A stretch of DNA of 64,000 nt from Lamellibrachia columna (lineage: Eukaryota; Annelida; Polychaeta; Sabellida; Siboglinidae): the NCBI GenBank assembly GCA_963662155.1, contig OY759271.1, forward strand, positions 15,075,584-15,139,583, read 5' to 3'. The notes beneath the pieces are model-generated. The model made no database searches. It was given only the letters and a program-made list of their open reading frames with translations, and was not told the origin of the DNA. Position 1 is the first letter of the stretch. Each line of letters begins with the position of its first letter. A program made the position numbers and the translations under genes. Positions 10,430-23,476 of the stretch are shown piece by piece.

Positions 10430-11680
10430 GCTAAAGTCCACCAACAGCGGCTGACCAATGTCAAAAAAAGACAAGATGAGTGAGAGCGCACAAGCCAAAG
10501 TCCACCAACAGCGGCTGACCAGTGTCAAAAAGACAAGACGAGTGGGAGCGCACAAGTCAAAGTCCATCAACAGCGGCTGATCAGTGTGAAAAAAAGAAGA
10601 CAAGACGAGTGGGAGCGCACAAGTCAAAGTCCACCAACAGCGCCTGTCGATCGTATCATCGCAAAGCACAAGTCAAAGTCCACCAACACCGGTTGACTAG
10701 TGTCAAAAAGACAAGACGAGTGGAAGAGCACAAGTCAAAGTCCACCAACAGTAACTGACCACTATCAAAAAGACAAGACTAGTGGGAGCGCATAAGCCAA
10801 ATTCCACCAACAGCGACTGACCAATGTCAAAAAAGACAAGACGAGTGGAAGCGCATAAGCCAATGTCCACCAACAGCGACAGACCAGTGTGAAAAAGACA
10901 AGACGAGTGGAAGCGCACAAGCCAAAGTCCACCAACAGCGACTGACCAGTGTGAAAAAGACAAGACGCAAGCCAAAGTCCACCAACAGCGACTGACCAGT
11001 GTGAAAAAGACAAGACGAGTGGGAGCGCACAAGCCAAAGTCCACCAACAGCAGCTGACCAGTGTCAAAAAGACAAGACGAGTGGGAGAGCACATGCCAAA
11101 GTTCATCAATAGTGACAGACCAATGTCAAAAAAGACAAGACGAGTGGGAGCACACAAGTCAAAGTCCGCCAACAGCGCCTGACCAATGTCAAAAGAGACA
11201 AGACGAGTGGGAGCGCACAAGCCAAAGTCCACCAACAGCGACTGACCAGTGTCAAAAAAGACAAGACGGATGGAAGTGCACAAGCCAAAGTCCACCAACA
11301 GCGACTGACCAGTGTGAAAAAGACAAGACGAGTGGAAGCGCACAAGCCAAAGTCCACCAACAGCGACTGACCAGTGTGAAAAAAGACAAGACGAGTGGGA
11401 GAGCACAAGCCAAAGTCCACCAACAGCGACTGACCAGTGTCAAAAAAGACAAGACGAGTGGGAGCACACAAGTCAAACTCCACCAACAGCGTCTGACCAA
11501 TGTCAAAAAAAAGACAAGGCGAATGGGAGCGCACAAGCTAAAGTCCACCAACAGCGACCGACCAGTGTGAAAAAGACAAGACGAGTGGAAGCGCACAAGC
11601 CAAAGTCCACCAACAGCGACAGACCAGTGTGAAAAAAGACAAGACGAGTGGGAGAGCACTAGCCAAAGTCCACCATTGTC
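10430..11680 (-). repeat. 62-bp tandem repeat, right arm
   Basis: The inverted counterpart of 7755-8870, about 20 units, reading CAAAGTCCACCAACAGCGAC on the + strand. The copy number differs slightly from the left arm. Confidence 0.9.
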
Positions 11681-12160
11681 AAAGGTCTCCATGCATGTCA
11701 CATGGCAGTCAATGTCTCCATGCAAGTCACATGGCGGTCAATGTCTCCATGCATGTCAAATGGTGTCAAATGTCTCCACACATATCACATGTCGGTCAAT
11801 GTCTCCATGCATGTCACATGGTGTCAAATGTCTCCATACATATCACGTGGTATCAAAGATCTCCGTGCATGTCACATGACGGTCAATGTCTCCATGCATA
11901 CTACATGGTGTCAAATGTCTCCATGCATGTCACATGACAGTCAATGTCTCCATGCATACCACATAGTGGTCAATGTCTCCATACATGACACATGGCGGTC
12001 AATGTCTCCATGCATGTCACATGGCGGTCAATGTCTCCATGCATGTCACATGGCAGTCAATGTCTCCATGCATGTCACATGGTGTCAAATGTCTCCATAC
12101 ATATCACATGGTGTCAAATGTCTTCGTGCATGTCACATGACGGTCAATATCTCCATGCAT
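11680..12160 (-). repeat. About 30-bp tandem repeat, right arm
   Basis: The inverted counterpart of 7280-7752, with GTCAATGTCTCCATGCAT units. Confidence 0.85.
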
Positions 12161-12291
12161 AGAGTCCACCAACAGCGACTGACTAGTGTCAAAAAGACAA
12201 GACGAGTCGGAGCGCACAAGCCAAAAAGTCCACCAACAGCAGCTGACCAGTTTGAAAAAGACAAGACGAGTGGAAGCGCACAAGCCTTACT

Positions 12292-12441
12292 ACAGTTTAC
12301 CCATACCTCCTACAGTTTACCCATAACTCGTACAGTTTACCTATAACTCCTACAGTTTACCCATAATTCCTACAAGTTACCCATAACTCCTACAGTTTAC
12401 CCATAATTCCTACAATTTACCCATACCTCCTACAGTTTACC
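12292..12441 (-). repeat. 20-bp tandem repeat, right arm
   Basis: The inverted counterpart of 6968-7140, with about seven CCTACAGTTTACCCATAA-type units. Confidence 0.9.
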
Positions 12442-13147
12442 CTGAAAGTTTGCTGACGATGCACTTTTTCTGGGTTTTTCCCGTATTTTTCCCGCTGCAT
12501 GCATGAACTTTCGTCCGCTAGGTTTCAGTCTGCTAGTAGGGTGAAAAGGCGTGACTTCGTTCGAACGTTCCAGAAAGCGACTGTGTTTGTTTTGTTTTGT
12601 TGACCTTGACCTTTTGATTCGGTGAAATGTGAAACAGTGGCTGACCAATGTCAAAAAGACAAGACGAATGGAAGCGCACAAGCTCATGTTACATACCGGA
12701 TCGATGTGTCTTGACACATTTCGCGGGAAAACTGGGTTGATCTTGACCTTTTGATCTCGGGGTGTTTATGGAAAATTCCATGACTTCATTCGAACGTTCC
12801 AGAAAGCGACGGTGATTTTGACCTTGACCTTAACCTTTTGACCTCGCGATGTTTATGGAAAATTCCATGACTTCGTTCGAACGTTCCAGAAAACGGCGGT
12901 GTTTGTTGACCTTCGCGAAACGATATACGTCGAAAAGTTCTCGATATAATGCAACGATGCGATATGCGTCTTATAGCTTACATGCACGGCTACGTTTTTC
13001 CCGCTGGATGCACGAACTTTCGTCCGCTAGATTTCAGTCTGCTAGCTGGGTGAAAAGGCGTGACTTCGTTCGAACGTTCTAGAAAGCGGCGGTGTTTGTT
13101 TTAGCGGCGGTGTTTGTTTTGTTGACCTTTTGACCTGATCCGTAGCG

Positions 13148-13575
13148 TAGCGCCCCCTGGCGACAACATTACCGCAATTTTTACTGATTCAAAAACACCA
13201 ACATACTCGTGGCGCCCCCTGGCAACGGTTTCACTACAAAACGGTGTAATTTATGCAAATTTATGCAAATGAGCTGTGACGTCATAGGTCACGTGACGGC
13301 TCTCGACCAATCAGAACAGTCGAAACTAGGTCACAAACCGTCGATACAATTGACCGGTAGCGCCCCTTGGTGACGGATAATATTACCGCAAAACAATGCC
13401 TCAGGGGCGATAATAGGGGATGACACGTGGAACCCTCTTGTGGTGAAACTGCTCTCGACCAATCAGAGCCGTCGACACACTTGACCCGTAGCGCCCTCTG
13501 GCGACAATATTACCACAAAACAGTGCCTCGGAAGCGATAATAGGGGATTACCTCGTGGCGCCCCCTGGCGGCAGT
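13148..13575 (-). promoter_or_regulatory. Cluster of CTCF-like motifs (right arm, reverse)
   Basis: Mirror copies of the left cluster: GCGCCCCCTGG cores at about 13151 and 13212, and related sites near 13360, 13488 and 13557. They point toward the left cluster. Two perfect ATGCAAAT octamers are at 13253-13260 and 13263-13270, where the left-arm counterpart has decayed. Confidence 0.45.
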
Positions 13576-13827
13576 ATGACCACGAAGGAGTGCGGTTTGT
13601 TTTTTGGTAATTTATGCTAATTTGGGTAGTTGTGACGTCATATGTCACGCCCACATTACCATATTTGGGCAGGTGTGACGTCATAGGTTACGCCCATTTT
13701 AGGTTACGTGATAGGTTACGTAAGACGTGCCCCACATTACCATATTTGGGCATTTTTTTACGTAAAAAGTCCTATCTTTTAACATGGCCCCACAATTTTG
13801 ATGTTTCAGAATTGCACACATACTACT

Positions 13828-13833
13828 CGCATC
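13828..13833. repeat. 6-bp target-site duplication, right copy (CGCATC)
   Basis: This is the right-hand copy of CGCATC, directly after the terminal CATACTACT of the foldback element. The gypsy frame resumes inside it. Confidence 0.9.
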
Positions 13834-14244
13834 GACATCAGAGGCCCAGCCATCGAACCTACCGCAACAGTCCTCGACCGAGGCAGATCTGGAGATCGTG
13901 GGTAATAGGGCGTCATCAGATCAGGACAGAGACGTTACCCCATCGACAACTGATGACTCTCCGGTATCGACACCGTCACCAGCAGCTGACGTAACCGCAT
14001 CGCCAGTGAAGACAACGAGATCCGGCCGAGTCATCAGAAGACCAGCACGGTTCAATGAACCGTGAGTTGAACTGTATCAGATTATACTGTTACATTAGTT
14101 ACGCCGAACTGTACTAGTACATTCTATGGCTTTACCTTAGTTTAGTTGGTTTAGTGTTATTCAAATATCTCTGTATGAGAAGGGATGTTGACATTACCTG
14201 ATCCCTCCCATACTATTATCATTTTGTCGAATAGCTACTCCTGG

Positions 14245-15655
14245 TCGCCCCGGAGGCGAAATTTTTTTTCCCATAATTGGTCCTGGCAAGCAGCGCCTCG
14301 CGTGGTCGTGATTGGCTACGGAGAATTGCTGACCTCTGAACTCTTGCCAGCGTTTGTGGTGGAAAAATAAAAAATAGCGCGTTGCTTGAAACTAAATGTT
14401 TAAGAAATAACTGCACTACAGGTGAGTGTTGGCCCTTTTTCTGAATGTTTTTTTTATATGTGGAAGTATTGAAAATCATTGATATATTATATACTAATCT
14501 TAGCAAACAATTTGATGAATGTATATCATGAAGCTGTCACTTTTATTCGGGGTAGATTGGGTGGTGCAGTGGTAAAACGCCTGACTTCAGTTGTAGAGTT
14601 TCGCGTTCGAAGCTTTGTAGGTTCGAATTTTAATTTTTCCTTTTTTGATATTTTCTTCATTTATGGAGCATTAATTTTTTACTTTTATAGGTAAATTAGT
14701 CTGCCATAACTCAGTATTGACTTATAATTTCTTGATCATTGAGTTTGGTTTATTATTATTCTTAGTTGTTCAGTTAATTCAAATTTTGCAGTGTTTAATA
14801 ATTTTGTGAACATGCCATTTGACCACAACTACATTTTGCATGAAGATGGTCAATAACATTAGTTATATCCTTATTGGTTTGTCTTTAAATGTGAATAAAG
14901 ACACACGTGTAGTGCATATAGGTTGTCTTTAAGATTGGTGCTGCCAGACTTGTTGATTTGTTTATAATGTTCATGCTCAATACGAGTAAAATATTCGTTA
15001 TTTTTGTTGCAGAAAAGTGAATTGATCAGTCACTTTATTAACCCGAACTGTAAAATAATTTGGAAAAGTTCTTGTAAATATTTGGTTGACATAGACCAGG
15101 TTTTTCTCTAATTAGCTTTACAGGCATTAAAACATGAAACATGGAATGCCTTTTTGCCATGTTCTATTATTTGTTTTCTCAAAATAGTCAATATTTGTTG
15201 TCTAAGCTTTCATGGCACATAATCTTTTTAATCGAGTGATATTGTTAGCAATAATGTTTGTTATACCTTCTCATATTGTTCTCATGGCTTGTTTTGTTTG
15301 TTTTATATGACTGTAATAAATAATTATTGATTGACTGAAAGTTTGTCCCTGCTTTTATGGCGGCACAATTCTAAGAGTAATCCACGTTGATTTCATGTGT
15401 TTGTTATATTTTGTACAATTACAAAAAACTGTTTGATTTATCAAAACAAGTGCAAGTGAAATTACCGTTATTTTCAACAGGTCAAGTTCAAGCCACGTGT
15501 CATTGTTGACATAGGTTCAATTGAACACGTGTATTGCTGTTATGAATTAGAGAGTTCGGAGGTCAACTATTCTCAGCAGCCAATCATGTCCGCCTAAGGC
15601 GCTGCTTGCCAGGACCAATTATGGGGAACAAAAATTCGCGCCCCGGAGTAAGCTG
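14245..15655. mobile_element. Nested 1.4-kb inverted-repeat element inside the LTR
   Basis: About 100 bp at 14245-14350 is repeated in inverted orientation at about 15545-15655, including CCCATAATTGGTCCTGGCAA and AGCAGCGCC. The interior is AT-rich without a gene and contains a tRNA-like promoter region. This suggests a non-autonomous DNA element. The exact ends and target duplication are not clear. Confidence 0.65.
14549..14640 (+). other. tRNA-like A/B-box region (SINE-like)
   Basis: An A-box-like TGGTGCAGTGGTAAAACGC is followed about 50 bases later by a B-box-like GTAGGTTCGAATTT. The stems do not close as a functional tRNA, so this is a tRNA-derived Pol III promoter relic in the nested element. 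Confidence 0.5.
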
Positions 15656-15724
15656 GGTAATAAAAGGGCTGTTGCCATCTTGAACACAAATCACTTGACT
15701 CGCATAAATATTGTATTCGTAACA

Positions 15725-15879
15725 AACACGAGCACTCCTAGACGGCTTGCACCTCGGGCGCCAAACTTTCAGGGATTAATCTACGACCCCACGAATGAAA
15801 CGTAACGCCTTTATTTTTTCGAAATACCCTATATCAAGGGCTCTTGGTGGTTTTTATGCCCGAAGCCATTTTTGGGCGC

Positions 15880-15880
<1 letters not shown>
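15725..15880. other. Short unassigned stretch between the LTR and a LINE
   Basis: No gene or repeat recognised. Confidence 0.4.
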
Positions 15881-18330
<2,450 letters not shown>

Positions 18331-20220
18331 GACATTTTGTTATTGGTTTATTTATTGGTTTAGACTACATATGCTCTAGTGTAAAATGTTTAAATGTTAT
18401 GTTGAGGTAATTTATGTTAGTTAATGTTAATGTTAGTCAATGTTAGTTAATGCAAGTTAGTTTAATGTTTGGTTAGAGCAAACTTGTGTTAATTAATGTT
18501 GATTATGTTAGTGTGAATTAATATTAGTGATAAGATTAGATTTATAAGAGCTAGTTCAAAATTGTGTGAAACGACTCCACCCCGCATTGAAAGGTTTGTG
18601 ATAGTAGGAATAAGAACATGGAGTTGACCTATTCAGCTTTTAAGAAGAAGTGCAAGAAATTCGTCCAAATATCACGATTTCTTAGGAGAGTTGTTCGTGA
18701 TAATGCGAACTTTTTGCTGTAGTGTGTTTTCAACTGTGTATAACATACTTGACCTGCAAACATATTACAATAGAACAGTTCAAAAAATATATATTTTGTT
18801 GTTCGACACTGATATTATTTGGTAAACAGTAAGATAGTGATACGAACAAATAAAGACACTTAACGCTTTACCATGATTTCATTACGCGGCATAATGGTAT
18901 GCATAGCGCACGGTCTGTGACAGAAAGGAAAGAACCAAAACAGTCTAAAATAGTGCATTGCAAATAATGCAAAATAACATACGGTTGTTGTGTACTGTCA
19001 TTTCATGACCTGTTAAGGTAATCGTATTTCAGGGGTGAGATCACAATTAGTTTTCACATTGGTGTCACCACTGTAGCGTTTTCTTACTGCTTGGAATTGT
19101 ATATGGGGACAACCAATGCTACGCAAGGAAGTTGAAGCAGCTGTCAAATCAAAGCTGTCAGAAAGCTGGAATCAACAATATCCCATTGGAATTAAATAAA
19201 GCTGGGGAAAGACCATGATTGATGCACTAACTGTATGAATGGTTGCCACGACGTGATCTACTTTTGTGTGACACTCACTGGAGTCAGAAAGCTGTAGGAA
19301 TACAAAATGGCTTCTGCATGTATGGCCAATTGCTTCATGCATAACCGAACACAGGCTTTGCAGGAATATTTGCAGGTCAGAACAGGTCAGACAGTCAAAG
19401 CAACCAACCAATACTGAGATAAAAACCGGTAATATTTCAACACAAGTTTTTTGTCACGACGCAATGAACTTTTGTCAACGTCGGTTTTTGTGTTGATGTG
19501 TTGTTTCGATTAAGTTGAAAATCTCGTGCTGTTTACTCTATCAAAACGGAATTTAAAAAAACCCAGGCAGGCCGATACTTCAGGAATAATCTCCTCCTCT
19601 ACGCCGCCGACTGTTTCCACGTCTGCGGTTGCATAGTTTCAATCCGTTGAATGATGCACGAGCGGCAACACGACTGACGGTTGTTGTCATGCCGAAACAA
19701 GTCCTCTTCACGGCTGGTTACTTGGTGGACTGCGGCTCGGTAGTCTCCATTCCGCCGACGAAGTCAGAGGAAAAGCGCAAACGTAAACCCACCGAGTACA
19801 GCCTCTCCTCCGCCAACGGGCAACATCTCGCAACGTCTCCACACATTAAGGCGACGCGACACCGTGGATTTCGCATTACTGAGTCCCCAAAAAATTTTTT
19901 CACTGATTTTCCAGTTTCGAGATATTCTCAAGTCTCAAGTGGTTATACTCCAAACAGGCCAAACTTGTGCTAATGCAGGAGTTTGTGGTGGACTGTGCGC
20001 ATGCGCTGTGGGTGGTACATTCGACTAAAGGACTAGTATCTTTAATGTTGCTGAAATGGTTTTTATCTGATAGTTTTATTTATTTTATGTATAGAATGTT
20101 AAGCGAACATTTTGAATAGGTTGGTTATGTGTATGGATGCTGTCGCTGTCTTGCCACATGCACACATAGACATTCTCCATACCTACACCATGGATATGTT
20201 TACGCTGAGCACTGTGTTTT
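18331..20220. other. Non-coding, AT-rich, no gene recognised
   Basis: From 18400 to 18520 there is a low-complexity run of TTAGTTAATGT variants. Around 19570-19970 the sequence is richer in CpG and has an unremarkable 114-codon ORF (19629-19973) with no recognisable domain. A decayed repeat is likely. Nothing else is supported. Confidence 0.5.
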
Positions 20221-20229
20221 AAAGGCAGT

Positions 20230-21900
20230 TTAGGTGAGGAGGTGTGGTGAAAGGGAGTTCCATAATAGCTTCTTCATATGCGAATGGCTCGGGGATAAAA
20301 TGAAAAGACCATTGCATTTATACGACACCTGGGGGCTACGTATTGTCCACGGGGTCGAGAGCGGGTTAGTGGGCCTGGAGGGGGGGGTGATCTCAATAAT
20401 GTTATTTATAATTTTGTAGAAGGTTGTGGCTTGTTTAATGATACGTCTTCGTTCGATGGTTGACCATCCAAGGGCAGTAATTAGATCTGCTGGATTTGTG
20501 TTCCGTCTGTAATAATTTTTAACAAATCTGGCAGCAGAGTGTTGTACTCTTTCAAGGCTTTTAACTTGTGAAAAGGTGTGAGGATTCCATATAGGTGAAG
20601 AGTACTCTAGTTTTGGCCGGATTAGCATGTTGTAGGCTGTTTGTTTAACTTCGGGTTTACATGGGCCAAGAGTTTGTTTAATCATGCCTAAAACTTTCGA
20701 AGATTTTGAAGTTATGTCAGTGACGTGATTTGTCCAGGTTAATTTGGAATCCAATTTTACTCCGATATATGAGTGGCTGGATACAATGGATAATGGCTGG
20801 CCAGAGAGCGAGTACTTATGTGGGCTGGGTTTAGTTTTGTTTGTTATTGGAAGGTGGACACATTTAGATACATTAAATTCCATTTGCCATTTGTCTGACC
20901 ATGTTTGGAGTTGGCTTAGGTCAGTTTGGAGAATTTCGTGGTCGGTTTTGGAAGTAATTTTACGATATATAATACTATCATCTGCAAAAAGGCGTATAGA
21001 AGATTTGATGTTCCCATCTATGTCATTTATGTAGAGTAAGAACTGAACCCTGTGGGACACCAGATGTGACATCTGTGATGTCCGACAGGGCACCGTTAAC
21101 TGAGACTCTGTTTGCGGTTGGATAGAAAAGATTTGATCCAATTTTGAGTGTTTCCAGTGATTCCGTAGGAGGTCAATTTTGATAGAAGACGTAGGTGAGG
21201 CACTTTGTCGAAGGCTTTGGCAAAGTCAAACAGGATTGCGTCAATTTGGGTCTTGTTGTCCATAGCAGTCATCCAGTCGTGGTCTGTCTCAATGATTTGA
21301 GATTCACAAGACAGTCCCGACTGGAATCCGTGTTGGAAGTGGAGAATGATGTTACGCTTGTGCAGGTGTTTCCACATATTGCTTAGGATGATATGGTCCA
21401 TTACTTTACAGAGGATGCAGGTTAGTGATATGGGTCTGTAGTTTAGCAGGGTCAGATTTGTGGCTCTTTTTGTGTATAGGAGTTACTAATGCTTGTAGCC
21501 AGTCGTTAGGAAGTTTACCTGTGTTGTATGATTGTTGGAAAATTTGGGTGATGATGGGAGCTATCTGCTTTGCAGTTTCTTTAAGGACTCTGGCTGGGAG
21601 TTCATCTGGGCCTGTAGCTTTGTTCTGGTTTAGATTTTCCAGCTGCTTTATTACGCCATCTATGCCAATTTCGAGGGGATTGATTGGGGGATGGGGTGCT
21701 TTTCTTGGGTAAATACAGAGCTAAATTTGCTCGAAGTGTGGGAATGCCAATGTTTTCCAGTTTATTTGCCTTAATAAATGACCAGAATCGTTTTGGATTA
21801 GTTTTCAGGCTGTCTCCAATGTGGTTGTTAACATAGTCTTTGTAAGATTTTGCTAATGCTTTAGTAGCTTACTTTCGGAGTTCCTTAAATTTTTCCCAGT
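20230..21900 (-). mobile_element. Jockey/CR1-clade LINE RT fragment
   Basis: Two overlapping - strand ORFs (21096-21401 and 20230-21141) form one reverse transcriptase with a frameshift near 21100. It includes FDFAKAFDKVPHLRLL, a VPQGS-type motif destroyed at the shift, the catalytic FADDSIIY and the C-terminal thumb (NPADLITALGW). The 5' part, including the endonuclease, is missing, as is usual for a truncated LINE copy. A different family from the copies at 15.9 and 32.7 kb. Confidence 0.8.
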
Positions 21901-22040
21901 TTATGAGTTTACTCCACAAAACAGGTCTATCTATCAAAAGCTTTACTGTAATCAATAAAAGTGCAGTACAGTTTTTTACTTTTTGATAAGTATATATATA
22001 TATAAATTAAACCTTTAAAACAAATACTTATGTCATCCAC

Positions 22041-22510
22041 TTAATGTGGTGACATGATGATTTCTTTCCAGAGGTTTCGGTTCTTCGTTGCCGCTATTAG
22101 ATTTGTCCCGCTGAGGTTCGTGTCTTTCTCTAGTATGTTTTGTAGAGTAGTTGTTGGTCGACCTCTTCTCCGAGGGCCATCGGGCTTCCAGAGCAGGACT
22201 TTGTTGGCTGCTTCGTCATGGCGCATCACATGACCTGCCAGACGAAGACGCCGTTGTCTCACGATGTTGGTGATCCGTGGGAGGGAGCCGTACAGTTCGT
22301 GGTTGGTCATGTGGTGGCGCCATGACATATTTTGAGTTTTCTGCAGCATTCTTGTGTAGGTGCCATCAAGTGCATTTTCTACTGATTATGTTAGTGACCA
22401 CGAATCGCATCCATATATCAGGATCGGTTCAACTGTCGTCCTGAAAATCTTCAGTTTGGTGAGTCTGCATATGGGTGCTCTCCAAACTGTGTCAAGGGCA
22501 GACATTCTAA
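22041..22510 (-). mobile_element. LINE C-terminal fragment (RTE-like)
   Basis: The - strand ORF 22041-22349 reads RRLRLAGHVMRHDEAANKVLLW and RRRGRPTTTL, the usual ending of RTE-like reverse transcriptases. Upstream, in another frame, translation gives TTVEPILIYGCDSWSLT, the preceding part of the same protein. The copy is truncated and frameshifted. Confidence 0.7.
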
Positions 22511-23140
22511 AGTGGAATAACCTTTCCTAAATCCTGCTTGTTCATCTCCTATCATATTCATGCTAAATACTGATTCAACCTGTTATTTAGTACAGATGTA
22601 AATAGTTTGCCAAGACAACTGAGGATGGTTTTTGCATCTGCAACATAACCTTTATTTTTTATAAATTGGCTTAATAAATCCACATGTTCTTGACTTAGGA
22701 ATAAAACCTGATTCTAAAACTAAATTGAGCAATGTTGTAAATACAGATAACATTTTAGGATTGGAAGCTTTAAGAAATTAATTAATTATTAGATCAGAAC
22801 TACATGCCTTGTTATTTTTTAAACTGCGTGTAGCTTTTAATACTTCTTCATCAGTAAATGGAGCATTTATGAAGTCATTATTAGCTGAATTAATTAGAAC
22901 ATCAATGTCTACATAACCTTCATTATTAGTTACATCATTACAATTAAATGTTTTAAGTGGTCAACAAAAGATTGTAAATGAATATTTTTAAACTCATTTT
23001 TAACTTTAACTGAATACCCTTTAATTAAATTCCAATAAGCTTTATGATCTTTATTTTTAAGACTCCTCAATTCATCTTGAAAGTTTTTTATTTTCTTAAT
23101 TGCAAATTAAGTTCTCTCTTACACGCAGGTTACATAAATC
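22510..23140 (-). mobile_element. Second LINE RT fragment, heavily decayed
   Basis: Translation of the - strand in several frames gives pieces such as FTDEEVLKATRSLKNNKA and NLVLESGFIPKS, and then AGFRKGYST, in the correct order for a reverse transcriptase fingers region. Many stops. The join to the RTE-like piece at about 22510 suggests one element inserted in another. Confidence 0.6.
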
Positions 23141-23309
23141 TGAGTGAATATTGTTATGGTTTCGCCTTGCAGCAAAGTACACATTGCGCTTATGCCTACA
23201 AGATTGGCTTTTGATTTTTTTCTACTCTTGATGGCTACGTTACTGCGATTCGCAGCATGAATCGATCCGTTCAAAACGAACGAAATTGCCAAAGCTTCGA
23301 AAAGGCCAC

Positions 23310-23385
23310 AAGAGGGTTCGAACCTGGGTTCTCTCTTTTGAGAGCCCGACGTTCTAACCCGCTACGCTACCGCGCCCCACAAATA
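23310..23385 (-). other. tRNA pseudogene or SINE head
   Basis: On the - strand TAGCGTAGCGGGTTAGAACG (A-box-like) and GGTTCGAACCC (B-box) have correct spacing, but the T stem and acceptor stem pair poorly, so this is a tRNA relic rather than a working tRNA gene. It lies about 90 bases upstream of the start codon of the next gene. Confidence 0.55.
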
Positions 23386-23476
23386 TATATTGGGTATATG
23401 TGTTGTATGTAGCATTTAGTTTGACAATGAATGTGTCTATGTTGGCATCGTGTTCTTAGCTGTGACTCCAACAACT

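Larger units (their letters stand above)
5534..13827. mobile_element. 8.3-kb foldback (giant inverted-repeat) non-autonomous DNA element
   Basis: The element begins AGTAGTATGTGTGCAATT and ends with the reverse complement. The left arm (5534 to about 8870) is repeated in inverted orientation in the right arm (about 10425-13827), at high but imperfect identity with small indels. The loop is a 31-bp tandem array. Mirrored blocks from the outside inward are: a terminal regulatory-like module, CTCF-like motifs, a block with heat-shock-like and AGGTCA motifs, a 20-bp repeat, a roughly 30-bp repeat and a 62-bp repeat. There is no credible protein gene. A 6-bp duplication and 5'-AG ends would fit a Polinton-mobilised non-autonomous element; Dada-type transposons also make 6-7 bp duplications. 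Family assignment is inference. Confidence 0.85.
10425..13827 (-). repeat. Right arm of the foldback element (inverted copy)
   Basis: This is the reverse complement of the left arm, with the same block order from the outside in. It ends in the perfect inverted copy of the left terminus (ATTGCACACATACTACT). Confidence 0.9.
4318..14065 (+). pseudogene. Ty3/gypsy integrase (pol C-terminus), split by an 8.3-kb insertion
   Basis: The first segment (frame of 4339-4755) has the pre-integrase linker ending in TAGWP and RDELTILDGILYKG, typical of gypsy elements, and the first part of the HHCC zinc site (SSHQG). A frameshift lies near 4670. The second segment (4692-5399) holds CKAC, then the integrase core with Asp48 (GLDIF), Asp101 (QSDNGPQF) and Glu137 (NGKAEAAV), spaced D-35-E. 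A TGA at 5397 interrupts the frame, which is otherwise open to 5533. After the insertion the frame continues at 13829 in the same phase for 78 codons and ends RSGRVIRRPARFNEP and TGA at 14063-14065, a usual gypsy pol ending. The gene is dead: one frameshift, one stop and one insertion. Confidence 0.85.
4310..15724 (+). mobile_element. Ty3/gypsy LTR retrotransposon, 5'-truncated, with nested insertions
   Basis: The end of the pol gene (integrase) begins at about 4318. It is interrupted at 5533 by the foldback element, resumes in frame at 13829 and ends at 14065. A purine-rich tract (GAGAAGGGA, 14177-14185) precedes a candidate 3' LTR starting TGTTGACA at 14186 and ending TAACA at 15724; TGTT and AACA are the usual short inverted ends. 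The LTR contains a further nested element. Gag, protease, RT, RNase H and the 5' LTR are absent, so only the 3' end of the element remains. Confidence 0.75.
14186..15724 (+). repeat. Candidate gypsy 3' LTR, interrupted by a nested element
   Basis: It starts TGTTGACATTACC after a purine tract and ends ATTCGTAACA, giving TG...CA ends with 4-bp inversion. AATAAAAGG near 15659 could serve as the LTR poly(A) signal. Without the nested inverted-repeat element the LTR would be only about 130-200 bp. The 5' LTR is not in the window, so the boundaries cannot be checked by comparison. Confidence 0.55.

Noticed and set aside
7083..12346. Dozens of ORFs of 60-270 codons in both strands
   Set aside because: They are translations of 30-, 31- and 62-bp repeats whose units lack stops in some frames. 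Their products are repeats of the same phrase and mirror each other in the two arms.
21425..21712. Hydrophobic + strand ORF
   Set aside because: It is antisense to the LINE reverse transcriptase, which has recognisable motifs.
23310..23385. Functional tRNA gene
   Set aside because: A and B boxes are present but the T and acceptor stems do not pair properly, so it is kept only as a tRNA relic.
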